Source: Maribacter algarum (ex Zhang et al. 2020) (GTDB taxonomy: Bacteria > Bacteroidota > Bacteroidia > Flavobacteriales > Flavobacteriaceae). From it: DNA of 64,000 nucleotides. The stretch's first letter is position 1; the number at the start of each line of letters is the position of its first letter. Position numbers and translations under genes: made by a program. The notes under the pieces are model-generated. The model was given only the letters and a program-made list of their open reading frames with translations. It was not told where the DNA came from and made no database searches. The stretch spans positions 186,001 to 250,000 of the forward strand of contig NZ_VATY01000004.1 in NCBI RefSeq assembly GCF_005885635.1, given 5' to 3'. Positions 45,928 to 53,409 of the stretch are shown here, in pieces.

Positions 45928-47061
45928 ATGAAAAAAGTAGGAATTACAGGGCAAGCAGGTTTCGTTGGAAATCACCTATATACGACTCTCACCTTAGATG
46001 AAACAGTAGAGCTTGTGCCTTTTGAACGCGATTTTTTTGACGATCAAAGTGCTTTAGAAAGTTTTGTTAAACAGTGTGACACTATTGTTCATCTTGCCGC
46101 AATGAACAGGCACGAAGATATGAATGTCATATACAATACAAATTTGGGCTTGGTAGAGGCATTGATTACTGCTTGTAAAACAACATCTTCCACCCCACAC
46201 ATTATATTTTCTTCCTCTTCTCAAGAAGATCGAGACAATTTATACGGAAAGTCAAAAAAGGAAGGGAAAGAGAAATTTGTTTCTTGGGCATCTGAAACTG
46301 GTGGAAAGTTTACTTCACTAACCATTCCCAATGTTTTTGGACCATTTGGGAAACCAAATTATAATTCTGTTGTAGCAACCTTTTGTTACAAAGTAGCAAG
46401 AGGAGAAGAACCTACTATCATTCAAGATGGTGAAGTTGGTTTAATCTATGTGAATGAATTAGTAGCTGTCTTTATTGAAACTATAAAAAATCAAGTCAAG
46501 TCAGAAAGCATTGGCGAGAATAGCTCTGAGGTAAGAATTCAACCAACTAGTAAGAACAGAGTTTCTCGTATTTTGGAATTGCTCAACCAATACAAGTCTG
46601 ATTATATGGGGAATGGCATCTTCCCAAGTTTGGAAAATCAGTTTGAGAAAGCCTTATTCAATACATTTAGGTGTTATGTGCCCGAAGCGCATTATCCTGT
46701 AAAATTCACAAAGCATACAGACCCTAGGGGAAGCTTTGTAGAAATTGCAAGAACACAAACTAGCGGACAGTTTTCCTTCTCAACGACAGTCCCTGGAATT
46801 ACCAGAGGGAATCATTTTCATACAAGAAAAGCAGAGCGCTTTGCCGTAATCAGTGGTAAAGCATTGATTCAGTTGCGTAAAATAGGAACTGATAAAGTCA
46901 TTGATTATTATCTTGACGGTAATGAGCCGGCCTATGTGGATATGCCAATTTGGTATACGCATAATATCAAAAATATTGGAGACGAAGAATTAATAACCTT
47001 ATTTTGGATTAACGAACCATACAACCCCGAAGATGCGGATACGTATTTCGAAGATGTATGA
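45928..47061 (+). CDS. UDP-2-acetamido-2,6-dideoxy-hexulose reductase (CapF/FnlB/WbjC type)
   Basis: The second enzyme of UDP-L-FucNAc synthesis, which epimerises C3 and reduces C4. The 377 residues comprise an N-terminal SDR domain (GITGQAGFVGNH near residue 4, SSSSQ and YGKSKKEGK) and a C-terminal cupin domain from about residue 250 (HTDPRGSFVEIART, TRGNHFHTRKAERF). The SDR-plus-cupin fusion is diagnostic of this family. Confidence 0.93.
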   Translation: MKKVGITGQAGFVGNHLYTTLTLDETVELVPFERDFFDDQSALESFVKQCDTIVHLAAMNRHEDMNVIYNTNLGLVEALITACKTTSSTPHIIFSSSSQEDRDNLYGKSKKEGKEKFVSWASETGGKFTSLTIPNVFGPFGKPNYNSVVATFCYKVARGEEPTIIQDGEVGLIYVNELVAVFIETIKNQVKSESIGENSSEVRIQPTSKNRVSRILELLNQYKSDYMGNGIFPSLENQFEKALFNTFRCYVPEAHYPVKFTKHTDPRGSFVEIARTQTSGQFSFSTTVPGITRGNHFHTRKAERFAVISGKALIQLRKIGTDKVIDYYLDGNEPAYVDMPIWYTHNIKNIGDEELITLFWINEPYNPEDADTYFEDV

Positions 47062-47131
47062 TTTGAACGCGAGACCTTAAAACTTGAACGAAAAAAAACG
47101 TAGAATTCTGCAAATCAAGGGAATAACCTTA

Positions 47132-47139
47132 TAACTTTG
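47132..47139 (+). promoter_or_regulatory. Candidate -7 promoter element
   Basis: TAACTTTG lies 29 bases upstream of the TTG start at 47169. No TTG lies at the usual -33 spacing. Confidence 0.4.
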
Positions 47140-47168
47140 CAAGCAGTAACCCTAAACTTATCAATCTT

Positions 47169-48305
47169 TTGAAAAAACTAAAAGTACTTACCGTAGTAGG
47201 AACAAGACCTGAAATCATCCGTTTGGCCTGTGTATTAAATGCCTTAGATGCCAATGATGCCATAGATCATACCTTAGTGCATACGGGTCAAAACTATGAT
47301 TACGAGCTAAATGAGATATTCTTTGATGATTTAGGAATTCGTAAACCTGACCATTTTCTTAATGCAGCTGGTAAAAATGCGACGGAAACGGTAGGAAATA
47401 TTCTTATCAAAATCGACCCACTTTTAGAGGAAATAAATCCAGATGCTTTTTTGGTTTTAGGAGATACCAATTCTTGTCTTTGCGCCATTCCAGCGAAGAA
47501 AAGAAAGATTCCTGTTTTTCACATGGAGGCAGGAAATAGATGCTTCGACCAACGTGTTCCGGAAGAAACGAATCGCAAAATTGTCGACCATGTTGCCGAT
47601 GTCAATCTCACCTACAGTGATATTGCCAGGGAATATTTACTTCGCGAAGGACTTCCGGCAGATAGAATAATCAAAACCGGAAGCCCGATGTTCGAGGTAC
47701 TACAACAGTTCATTCCTAAAATTGAGAAATCAAGTGTACTTGAAAAACTCGGGCTTGAGAAAGAAAAATACTTTGTAGTGTCATCCCATAGGGAGGAAAA
47801 CATTAGCAATCCTAAAAACTTTGAAGGATTGATTACTTCATTAAATCAAATTGCTGAAAAATATGATTTCCCGGTAATCGTTTCCACGCATCCGAGAACA
47901 CGAAATATGTTAGATTCCAAAAATTTGGAAACCCATAAAAACATACAATTTTTAAAGCCATTAGGTTTTACTGATTATAATGCTTTACAGTATAATTCTT
48001 TTGCGGTTCTCTCTGATAGTGGTACCATTTCAGAAGAATCATCAATATTGAATTTCAGAGCTTTAAATATTCGCGAGGCCCATGAACGACCAGAAGCAAT
48101 GGAAGAAGCATCAGTAATGATGGTAGGTATGAATCCTGAGCGAATAATGCAGGCCCTTGCAGCTTTAGATGTTCAAGAAAGAAATCCAGAACGTAACTTC
48201 AGACCGGTTGCCGATTATTCAATGCCTAACGTTAGTGAAAAAGTAGTTCGAATCATACTATCTTATGTAGATTATGTGAACCGAGTTGTTTGGTCTAAGC
48301 CCTAA
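47169..48305 (+). CDS. UDP-N-acetyl-L-talosamine/fucosamine 2-epimerase (CapG/FnlC/WbjD type)
   Basis: The last step to UDP-N-acetyl-L-fucosamine. Its 378 residues belong to the UDP-GlcNAc 2-epimerase superfamily: TVVGTRPEIIRLACVL, HTGQNYDYELNEIFFDDL, HMEAGNRCFDQRVPEETNRK and NIREAHERPEAMEEA. NRCFDQRVPEE is the form seen in the FucNAc branch, unlike the LRTFDK of the WecB-type enzyme at 40978. The start is TTG, 29 bases after a -7-like box. No better in-frame ATG precedes GTRPE. Confidence 0.92.
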   Translation: MKKLKVLTVVGTRPEIIRLACVLNALDANDAIDHTLVHTGQNYDYELNEIFFDDLGIRKPDHFLNAAGKNATETVGNILIKIDPLLEEINPDAFLVLGDTNSCLCAIPAKKRKIPVFHMEAGNRCFDQRVPEETNRKIVDHVADVNLTYSDIAREYLLREGLPADRIIKTGSPMFEVLQQFIPKIEKSSVLEKLGLEKEKYFVVSSHREENISNPKNFEGLITSLNQIAEKYDFPVIVSTHPRTRNMLDSKNLETHKNIQFLKPLGFTDYNALQYNSFAVLSDSGTISEESSILNFRALNIREAHERPEAMEEASVMMVGMNPERIMQALAALDVQERNPERNFRPVADYSMPNVSEKVVRIILSYVDYVNRVVWSKP

Positions 48306-48396
48306 TCTTATGAAATAAGCCATGACAATTATTTTGTATCAATCGATGTAATAATGGCGAATTCCATCTGATAATATTAAAAAGAACAAAAAACAG

Positions 48397-49596
48397 ATGA
48401 AAGTTATTTTTCTGGCACTTGCCTTTCCAAAAATGGATAAGACCAAGTACCTCTATACACAATTAGTTTCTCAATTTCACGAAAATGGACATGATATAAC
48501 AGTTGTGGCACCAACATACGATGATACTATTGTCGGCTTGCAAATTGAAGAAGGTGTAAAGGTTATTCGCGTAAAAACTTTACCGCTTTTTGGGGTGGGT
48601 TTAATCAAAAAAGGGATTGCCAACGTATTACTACCGTATCAATACAAAAGTGCTTTGAAAAAGAATAATATTGGTCTTGATTTTGACTTGATTATCACTC
48701 CTACTCCACCTATTACCCTATATGGAGTCGCAGCTTGGTTGAAAAAGAAATCGAAAGGGAAACTCTACTTAATTCTTCGCGATATTTTCCCTCAAAATGC
48801 AGTTGACCTGGGTATGCTTAAAAAAAGTGGGCCAATACACTATTATTTTAGAAGGAAAGAAAAGAAGTTATATGCAAAAGCCGACCATATAGGTTGTATG
48901 TCTCAGGGCAATATTGACTTTGTTAAAAAGCACAACCCTTCAGTTTCTGCCGATAAGCTTCATATGTTATCAAATTGGGGAGATATTATTCCTCTTGCTC
49001 AAGAAGAGAAAATAAACGAATTACGACAGCAAGAAGGTTTTCAAGACAAATTTGTAGTAATATTTGGGGGAAACATTGGTTTGCCTCAAAAAATGGAAAA
49101 CATTGTTAATCTCGCTATAGCCTGTAAAGATGAAAAAGACATCGTTTTTTTAATTATTGGACGAGGAAACGAACAAGAAAATCTTAAAAATCTCATAAAA
49201 TCCAAGAATGTTAAAAATATGGAATTGAGAGATGGGCTACCTCAAAAAGAATACATGAAGTGGGTACAAATGGCCGATGTGGGCTTGATATCTTTAAGCG
49301 AAAAATTTACCATTCCCAATATACCCTCAAAAGCATTATCGTATTATAATACTAAAACTCCCATATTGGCCTCTATAGACCTAAACACTGATTTTGGAAC
49401 CATATTAGACGACCTTAAAGTTGGGGTGTGGGCTGAAGCTGGTAATACTCTAGACTTAAAGAAAAAGCTAATGTTGCTATATAAAGATGCAGTGTTAAGA
49501 AAAGAAATGGGGCAAAACGGTTTTGAGTACATGAAAGAGTATTTGTCTTCTGAAACTGCTCTAAACATAGTTCTAAAGGAGGCTGGACTAGCTTAA
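48397..49596 (+). CDS. Glycosyltransferase family 4, probable L-FucNAc transferase (WbuB-like)
   Basis: A 399-residue GT-B enzyme. Seen are FDLIITPTPPITLYGVAAWL, LILRDIFPQNAVDLGML, FGGNIGLPQKMENIV and NIPSKALSYYNTKTPILA. The first two segments resemble the WbuB-type transferases that usually follow capEFG/fnlABC genes and transfer L-FucNAc. Its place right after the CapG-type gene agrees. Substrate assignment is inference from family and context. Confidence 0.85.
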   Translation: MKVIFLALAFPKMDKTKYLYTQLVSQFHENGHDITVVAPTYDDTIVGLQIEEGVKVIRVKTLPLFGVGLIKKGIANVLLPYQYKSALKKNNIGLDFDLIITPTPPITLYGVAAWLKKKSKGKLYLILRDIFPQNAVDLGMLKKSGPIHYYFRRKEKKLYAKADHIGCMSQGNIDFVKKHNPSVSADKLHMLSNWGDIIPLAQEEKINELRQQEGFQDKFVVIFGGNIGLPQKMENIVNLAIACKDEKDIVFLIIGRGNEQENLKNLIKSKNVKNMELRDGLPQKEYMKWVQMADVGLISLSEKFTIPNIPSKALSYYNTKTPILASIDLNTDFGTILDDLKVGVWAEAGNTLDLKKKLMLLYKDAVLRKEMGQNGFEYMKEYLSSETALNIVLKEAGLA

Positions 49597-49737
49597 AACC
49601 GAAGATTTTATCTTGAAAAATGACACCATACCGATAGTCAATTAATTTGAACAAGTAATCACGCTATTTATCTATATGTTGTCCATGAATCGATTAATAA
49701 TTTTTAATTTGCTAATCATAGCGCAGAACTGACTGGG

Positions 49738-50340
49738 ATGTATAAACTTTTTTTCAAAAGAGTCATTGATATTCTTTTTTCCCTAGGTGTCTTAACAATA
49801 CTAAGTCCAATCTTCTTAGTAGTATTTCTATTGTTAAGTATCGCAAATAATGGGAAAGCCTTTTTTGTTCAGAAACGTCCAGGAAAAAATGAGGATATTT
49901 TTAAAATAATAAAGTTCAAGTCTATGAATGATAAAAAAGGAATAGATGGTGAACTTTTACCAGATGGGGACAGAATTACGAAGGTTGGTCAATTTGTCCG
50001 TAAAACTTCGTTGGATGAAATTCCGCAACTCTTGAACGTATTAAAAGGCGATATGAGTTTAATCGGGCCAAGACCACTTTTAGTTTCTTACCTTCCTTTG
50101 TATTCCGAAGAACAAAGTAGAAGGCATAATATTCGACCAGGAATAACTGGATGGGCACAAGTCAATGGCAGAAATGCAATATCTTGGGAAAAGAAGTTTG
50201 AATATGATGTGTGGTATGTTGATAATTGTTCATTTTTAGTGGACATGAAAATTTTTTGGATGACCTTTTTAAAGGTGATAAAAAGGGATGGTATTTCGTC
50301 AGATACTAACGCCACTATGGAAACATTCACAGGTAATTAG
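49738..50340 (+). CDS. Initiating phosphoglycosyltransferase (PglC/bacterial sugar transferase family)
   Basis: Transfers the first sugar-1-phosphate to undecaprenyl phosphate. At 200 residues it has the small, monotopic PglC-type architecture: one N-terminal hydrophobic segment (IDILFSLGVLTILSPIFLVV), then KFKSMND, the catalytic Asp93-Glu94 dyad in TSLDEIPQLLNVLKG, and GPRPLL and RPGITGWAQVNGRN. Enzymes of this type often use bacillosamine-type 2,4-diamino sugars or FucNAc-related donors, which fits the sugar genes here. Confidence 0.93.
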   Translation: MYKLFFKRVIDILFSLGVLTILSPIFLVVFLLLSIANNGKAFFVQKRPGKNEDIFKIIKFKSMNDKKGIDGELLPDGDRITKVGQFVRKTSLDEIPQLLNVLKGDMSLIGPRPLLVSYLPLYSEEQSRRHNIRPGITGWAQVNGRNAISWEKKFEYDVWYVDNCSFLVDMKIFWMTFLKVIKRDGISSDTNATMETFTGN

Positions 50341-50345
50341 AACGT

Positions 50346-51365
50346 ATGCAGTTAAGTATTGTCATTCCTTGTTATAATATGGAACGCTATCTACCAGAGT
50401 GTATAGACAGTCTGCTAGATCAAAATTTGAACCCAGCCGAATACGAGGTTATTATCGTTAATGATGAATCAAAAGATTCTACTTTAGTCGTTGCCAACAA
50501 TTACGCAGCCAAGCATGAAAATATAGTAGTTATTGACAAAAAAAATGCTGGGGTTGGTGCTGCGAGAAATTCCGGTTACGATGTAGCAAAAGGCAAATAC
50601 CTTTACTTTTTAGATCCAGATGATTATCTGGCTAAAAATACGGTTACCACGGTTTTAGGGTTAATGGAAAATAATGACCTTGATATTCTTACTTTTCATA
50701 GTATGCCCGTTGTTAAACGACATGTGCCCAATTCATTGAATATAGAACATGGAGTCAAAGAATTAGAGGTGCAGGACGGCATTTCGTATATAGCAAACAT
50801 CAAACATCACAATGAAATTTGGTGGTATTTTATAAAACGTGAATTTATGGTATCCACAGGAATTCGTTTTATAGAAGGAAAATGGATGGAAGATGCCATT
50901 CTAACATCGGAATTATTCTTAAAGGCAAAACGAATGGCACATGCTGATATCGATGTACATCGATATCGAATACTACCCACATCGGCAATGCGGAATAAAA
51001 GCTCGGAACACTATAATAAAGTGATTTATGATAACGCCAATGCAGCACATGTTTATGGCGAACTTATCAAATCAGTGCCTGCAGCGCATGAAAAAGCAGA
51101 ACCTTGTATAAAACGTTTGAAGACGCGACAACAATCCTTTGTCTTTTTTCTCATGGTTCGCTTAATGAAATCCGATATTTCGGTAAAGAAAATACCTGAA
51201 ATGCTTAGTGGCTTCGAAAAAATAGATGCCTATCCCTTGAAAAAATTCATAGGTGAAGATTATCATGGCATTGGCTATTCCTTTCTTGTTTTTATATTTA
51301 ACCGTAAACCTTTGATAAATCCATTTATCAAATTCTTTAGAACCTTTTATAACATAGCCAAATGA
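50346..51365 (+). CDS. Glycosyltransferase family 2
   Basis: A 339-residue GT-A enzyme. The N-terminus reads LSIVIPCYNMERYLPECIDS, followed by IVNDESKDST, GAARNSGYDVAKGKYLYFLD and the metal-site PDDYL. The C-terminal part (residues about 220-339) is helical. It starts 5 bases after the phosphoglycosyltransferase gene and overlaps the ATP-grasp gene by 4 bases, so the three are likely co-translated. Confidence 0.9.
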   Translation: MQLSIVIPCYNMERYLPECIDSLLDQNLNPAEYEVIIVNDESKDSTLVVANNYAAKHENIVVIDKKNAGVGAARNSGYDVAKGKYLYFLDPDDYLAKNTVTTVLGLMENNDLDILTFHSMPVVKRHVPNSLNIEHGVKELEVQDGISYIANIKHHNEIWWYFIKREFMVSTGIRFIEGKWMEDAILTSELFLKAKRMAHADIDVHRYRILPTSAMRNKSSEHYNKVIYDNANAAHVYGELIKSVPAAHEKAEPCIKRLKTRQQSFVFFLMVRLMKSDISVKKIPEMLSGFEKIDAYPLKKFIGEDYHGIGYSFLVFIFNRKPLINPFIKFFRTFYNIAK

Positions 51366-52330
51366 ATATTTTAATTACCTCTGCAGGAAGAAGAGTTTCT
51401 TTAGTGCGGGCATTTCAAAAAGAATTAAAGAAATTGTATCCGGAGTCAAAGGTAGTAGCAGCTGATGCTAAGCCTGAACTATCAGCAGCTTGTCATGCAG
51501 CTGATGAGTACTTTCAGGTTCCTCGGCTAGATAAGCCCGAGTATATTGAGAATCTCATAGTGCAGTGTAAGGAACATGGTGTAAAATTGGTAATTCCAAC
51601 TATTGATACCGAGCTGCTTCTTTTAGCAAAAAATAAAATTCTTTTAGAAGAAAATGGTATTATTCCAATTATAGCCTCAATCTCATTCATTGAAAAGTGC
51701 AGGGACAAAAGAGTTATACATGATTTTTTCGAATCACATAGTATAGCAATTGCGAAAGAGTATAGCAAAGATGATTTTGAATTGCCAATGTTCATTAAGC
51801 CAATTGATGGAAGTAGAAGTGTCGATACTTATCTAATTAAAACCAAGGAAGACCTTACGGAGTACCACTTTGAAAATGAAAAATTAATGTTTCTTGAGTA
51901 TCTAGACCATGACCATTACGATGAATTTACCTGTGATTTATATTATGGAAAAGATCACAAATTAAAGTGTGCAGTGCCACGAAAACGAATTGAAGTCCGT
52001 GATGGGGAAGTAAATAAGGCGGTTGCAATGAATAATAGTTTGGTTGATTACATCAAGGAAAACCTTGCTTATGTTGAAGGTGCTGTCGGTTGTTTGACTG
52101 CCCAATTTTTTAAGCACAAAAGCGAAAGTAAGATTTATGGTATTGAAATTAACCCTAGATTTGGTGGAGGGTATCCACTCTCTTATTTAGCTGGGGCCAA
52201 TTTTCCAAAGTGGATTATTGAGGAATACATCTTAGGTAAAGAAATAAGTGAAAAATTCGATTGCTGGGAAGATAACTTGCTCATGATTCGATACGACGAT
52301 GAAATTCTAGTTCATGGATATAAAGGTTGA
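51362..52330 (+). CDS. ATP-grasp domain protein in the polysaccharide cluster
   Basis: A 322-residue ATP-grasp enzyme resembling the carbamoyl-phosphate-synthase-like group. Visible are ILITSAGRRVSLVRAFQKEL at the N-terminus (pre-ATP-grasp domain), FIKPIDGSRSVDTYLI in the ATP-binding region, and GIEINPRFGGGYPLSYLAGA (about 260-279) with the Mg-binding Glu and Asn. Such enzymes join a carboxylate to an amine or thiol. In this locus, which makes several uronic acids and amino sugars, it could form an amide on the polysaccharide precursor; that is inference. It overlaps a HAD gene by 17 bases. Confidence 0.8.
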   Translation: MNILITSAGRRVSLVRAFQKELKKLYPESKVVAADAKPELSAACHAADEYFQVPRLDKPEYIENLIVQCKEHGVKLVIPTIDTELLLLAKNKILLEENGIIPIIASISFIEKCRDKRVIHDFFESHSIAIAKEYSKDDFELPMFIKPIDGSRSVDTYLIKTKEDLTEYHFENEKLMFLEYLDHDHYDEFTCDLYYGKDHKLKCAVPRKRIEVRDGEVNKAVAMNNSLVDYIKENLAYVEGAVGCLTAQFFKHKSESKIYGIEINPRFGGGYPLSYLAGANFPKWIIEEYILGKEISEKFDCWEDNLLMIRYDDEILVHGYKG

Positions 52331-52970
52331 TCAGAACACAGTTATCGTTTTTGATTTGGACGATACACTTTACAACGAAATCGACTATTTAAAATCGGCC
52401 TATACTGCTCTTGCTAAAGATTTGGAACCCGAAAATTGGGAACAGCTTTATGCTAACCTTTTCTCTCTATATAGGAACAACGAAAACCCGTTTAAATATG
52501 TGAGTGAAAACTTTGGTGTATCTACCACTGAATTGATCGAACTTTATAGAGATCACATTCCTAACATTACTCCTTTTGAAGGTGTTTTGCAAAAATTTCA
52601 AATTATAAAGGATAGAAAGGGTAAAATTGCCATCCTAACTGATGGGCGTAGCAAATCGCAGAGAAATAAAATCAATGCCCTTGGACTTATACCCTATCTA
52701 GATTATATTGTGATTTCAGAAGAAATAGGGTCTGAAAAACCGGATAAGAAAAATTTCAAGTCAATTGAAAATCATTTTAAAGTAAAGAACTATTATTATA
52801 TTGGAGATAATCTCAAGAAAGACTTCATTACTCCCAACCAACGAGGTTGGCAAACCATAGCACTTTTGGACAATGGTTTGAACATTCATTCAAATGCCTA
52901 TCTCTATAATAAAGAAGAACACCTTCCGCATAATTATGTGCTTCACTTTGATCAATTGAACTTCATTTAA
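52314..52970 (+). CDS. HAD-superfamily hydrolase
   Basis: A 218-residue HAD protein. Motif I is VIVFDLDDTLYNE (nucleophile Asp14, general acid Asp16), motif II is ILTDGRS, the Lys of motif III is in SEKPDKKNF, and motif IV is YYIGDN followed by KKDF. All phosphatase residues are present. It overlaps the ATP-grasp gene by 17 bases, so the two probably act together. The substrate is unknown, perhaps a phosphorylated intermediate. Confidence 0.85.
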   Translation: MDIKVDQNTVIVFDLDDTLYNEIDYLKSAYTALAKDLEPENWEQLYANLFSLYRNNENPFKYVSENFGVSTTELIELYRDHIPNITPFEGVLQKFQIIKDRKGKIAILTDGRSKSQRNKINALGLIPYLDYIVISEEIGSEKPDKKNFKSIENHFKVKNYYYIGDNLKKDFITPNQRGWQTIALLDNGLNIHSNAYLYNKEEHLPHNYVLHFDQLNFI

Positions 52971-53200
52971 AAAAATATTCTTCTGACAATAAGTTTTTTG
53001 GCTGAAATTAAAGTTCAATATTTAGTCGAATCCAACCTTTTATTAGAAATAGCTCAAGGAATATGAATATTGGTAAAATTTTTCATGTTTCAACCAAAAC
53101 ATAAACAACTGAAAAATAGCTTATTAACAATTAAGTTCATATTTTTTCTAAATAAGTTGGACAAGAAAAATCCAAATTGTACCTTTGGTCGTATATAAAG

Positions 53201-53235
53201 TGTATTTCATCGATAGTTTTGATCAAACCGATAAT
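53201..53235 (+). promoter_or_regulatory. Two-box regulatory motif (copy H, second box shifted)
   Basis: TGTATTTCATCGATAG is an excellent first box. The best second half-site (AAACCGATAAT) is 18 bp from the first instead of 20-21. It lies about 200 bases upstream of the gene at 53410. Confidence 0.4.
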
Positions 53236-53377
53236 ATTAACTTTTAAAAGCCCCGAAGTTTTGAACACCTATAAGCCCTCGATTCTAAAAGATTTTATTG
53301 ACAAGGTTAGAGAGAAAGCGGTAATCTGGATGTATAATCGTTCGCCTATTCTTTTCACACTATTTGTTTAATAAACT

Positions 53378-53385
53378 TACCTTTG
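53378..53385 (+). promoter_or_regulatory. Candidate -7 element of the large HAD-related gene
   Basis: TACCTTTG is an exact TAnnTTTG match, 25 bases before the TTG start at 53410. There is no well-spaced TTG. Confidence 0.4.
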
Positions 53386-53409
53386 GATTTTAAATAATTA
53401 GCCCCTCCT

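Larger units (their letters stand above)
52971..53409. other. Intergenic region upstream of the large HAD-related gene
   Basis: This 439-bp AT-rich gap contains two TACCTTTG boxes (53180-53187, 53378-53385) and one copy of the two-box motif (53201-53235). A 64-codon frame at 53177-53371 overlaps these signals and looks non-coding. Confidence 0.55.

Noticed and set aside
53177-53371. A 64-codon open frame upstream of the large HAD-like gene
   Set aside because: It starts at a non-ATG codon and overlaps a TACCTTTG box and motif copy H. It has no recognisable domain.
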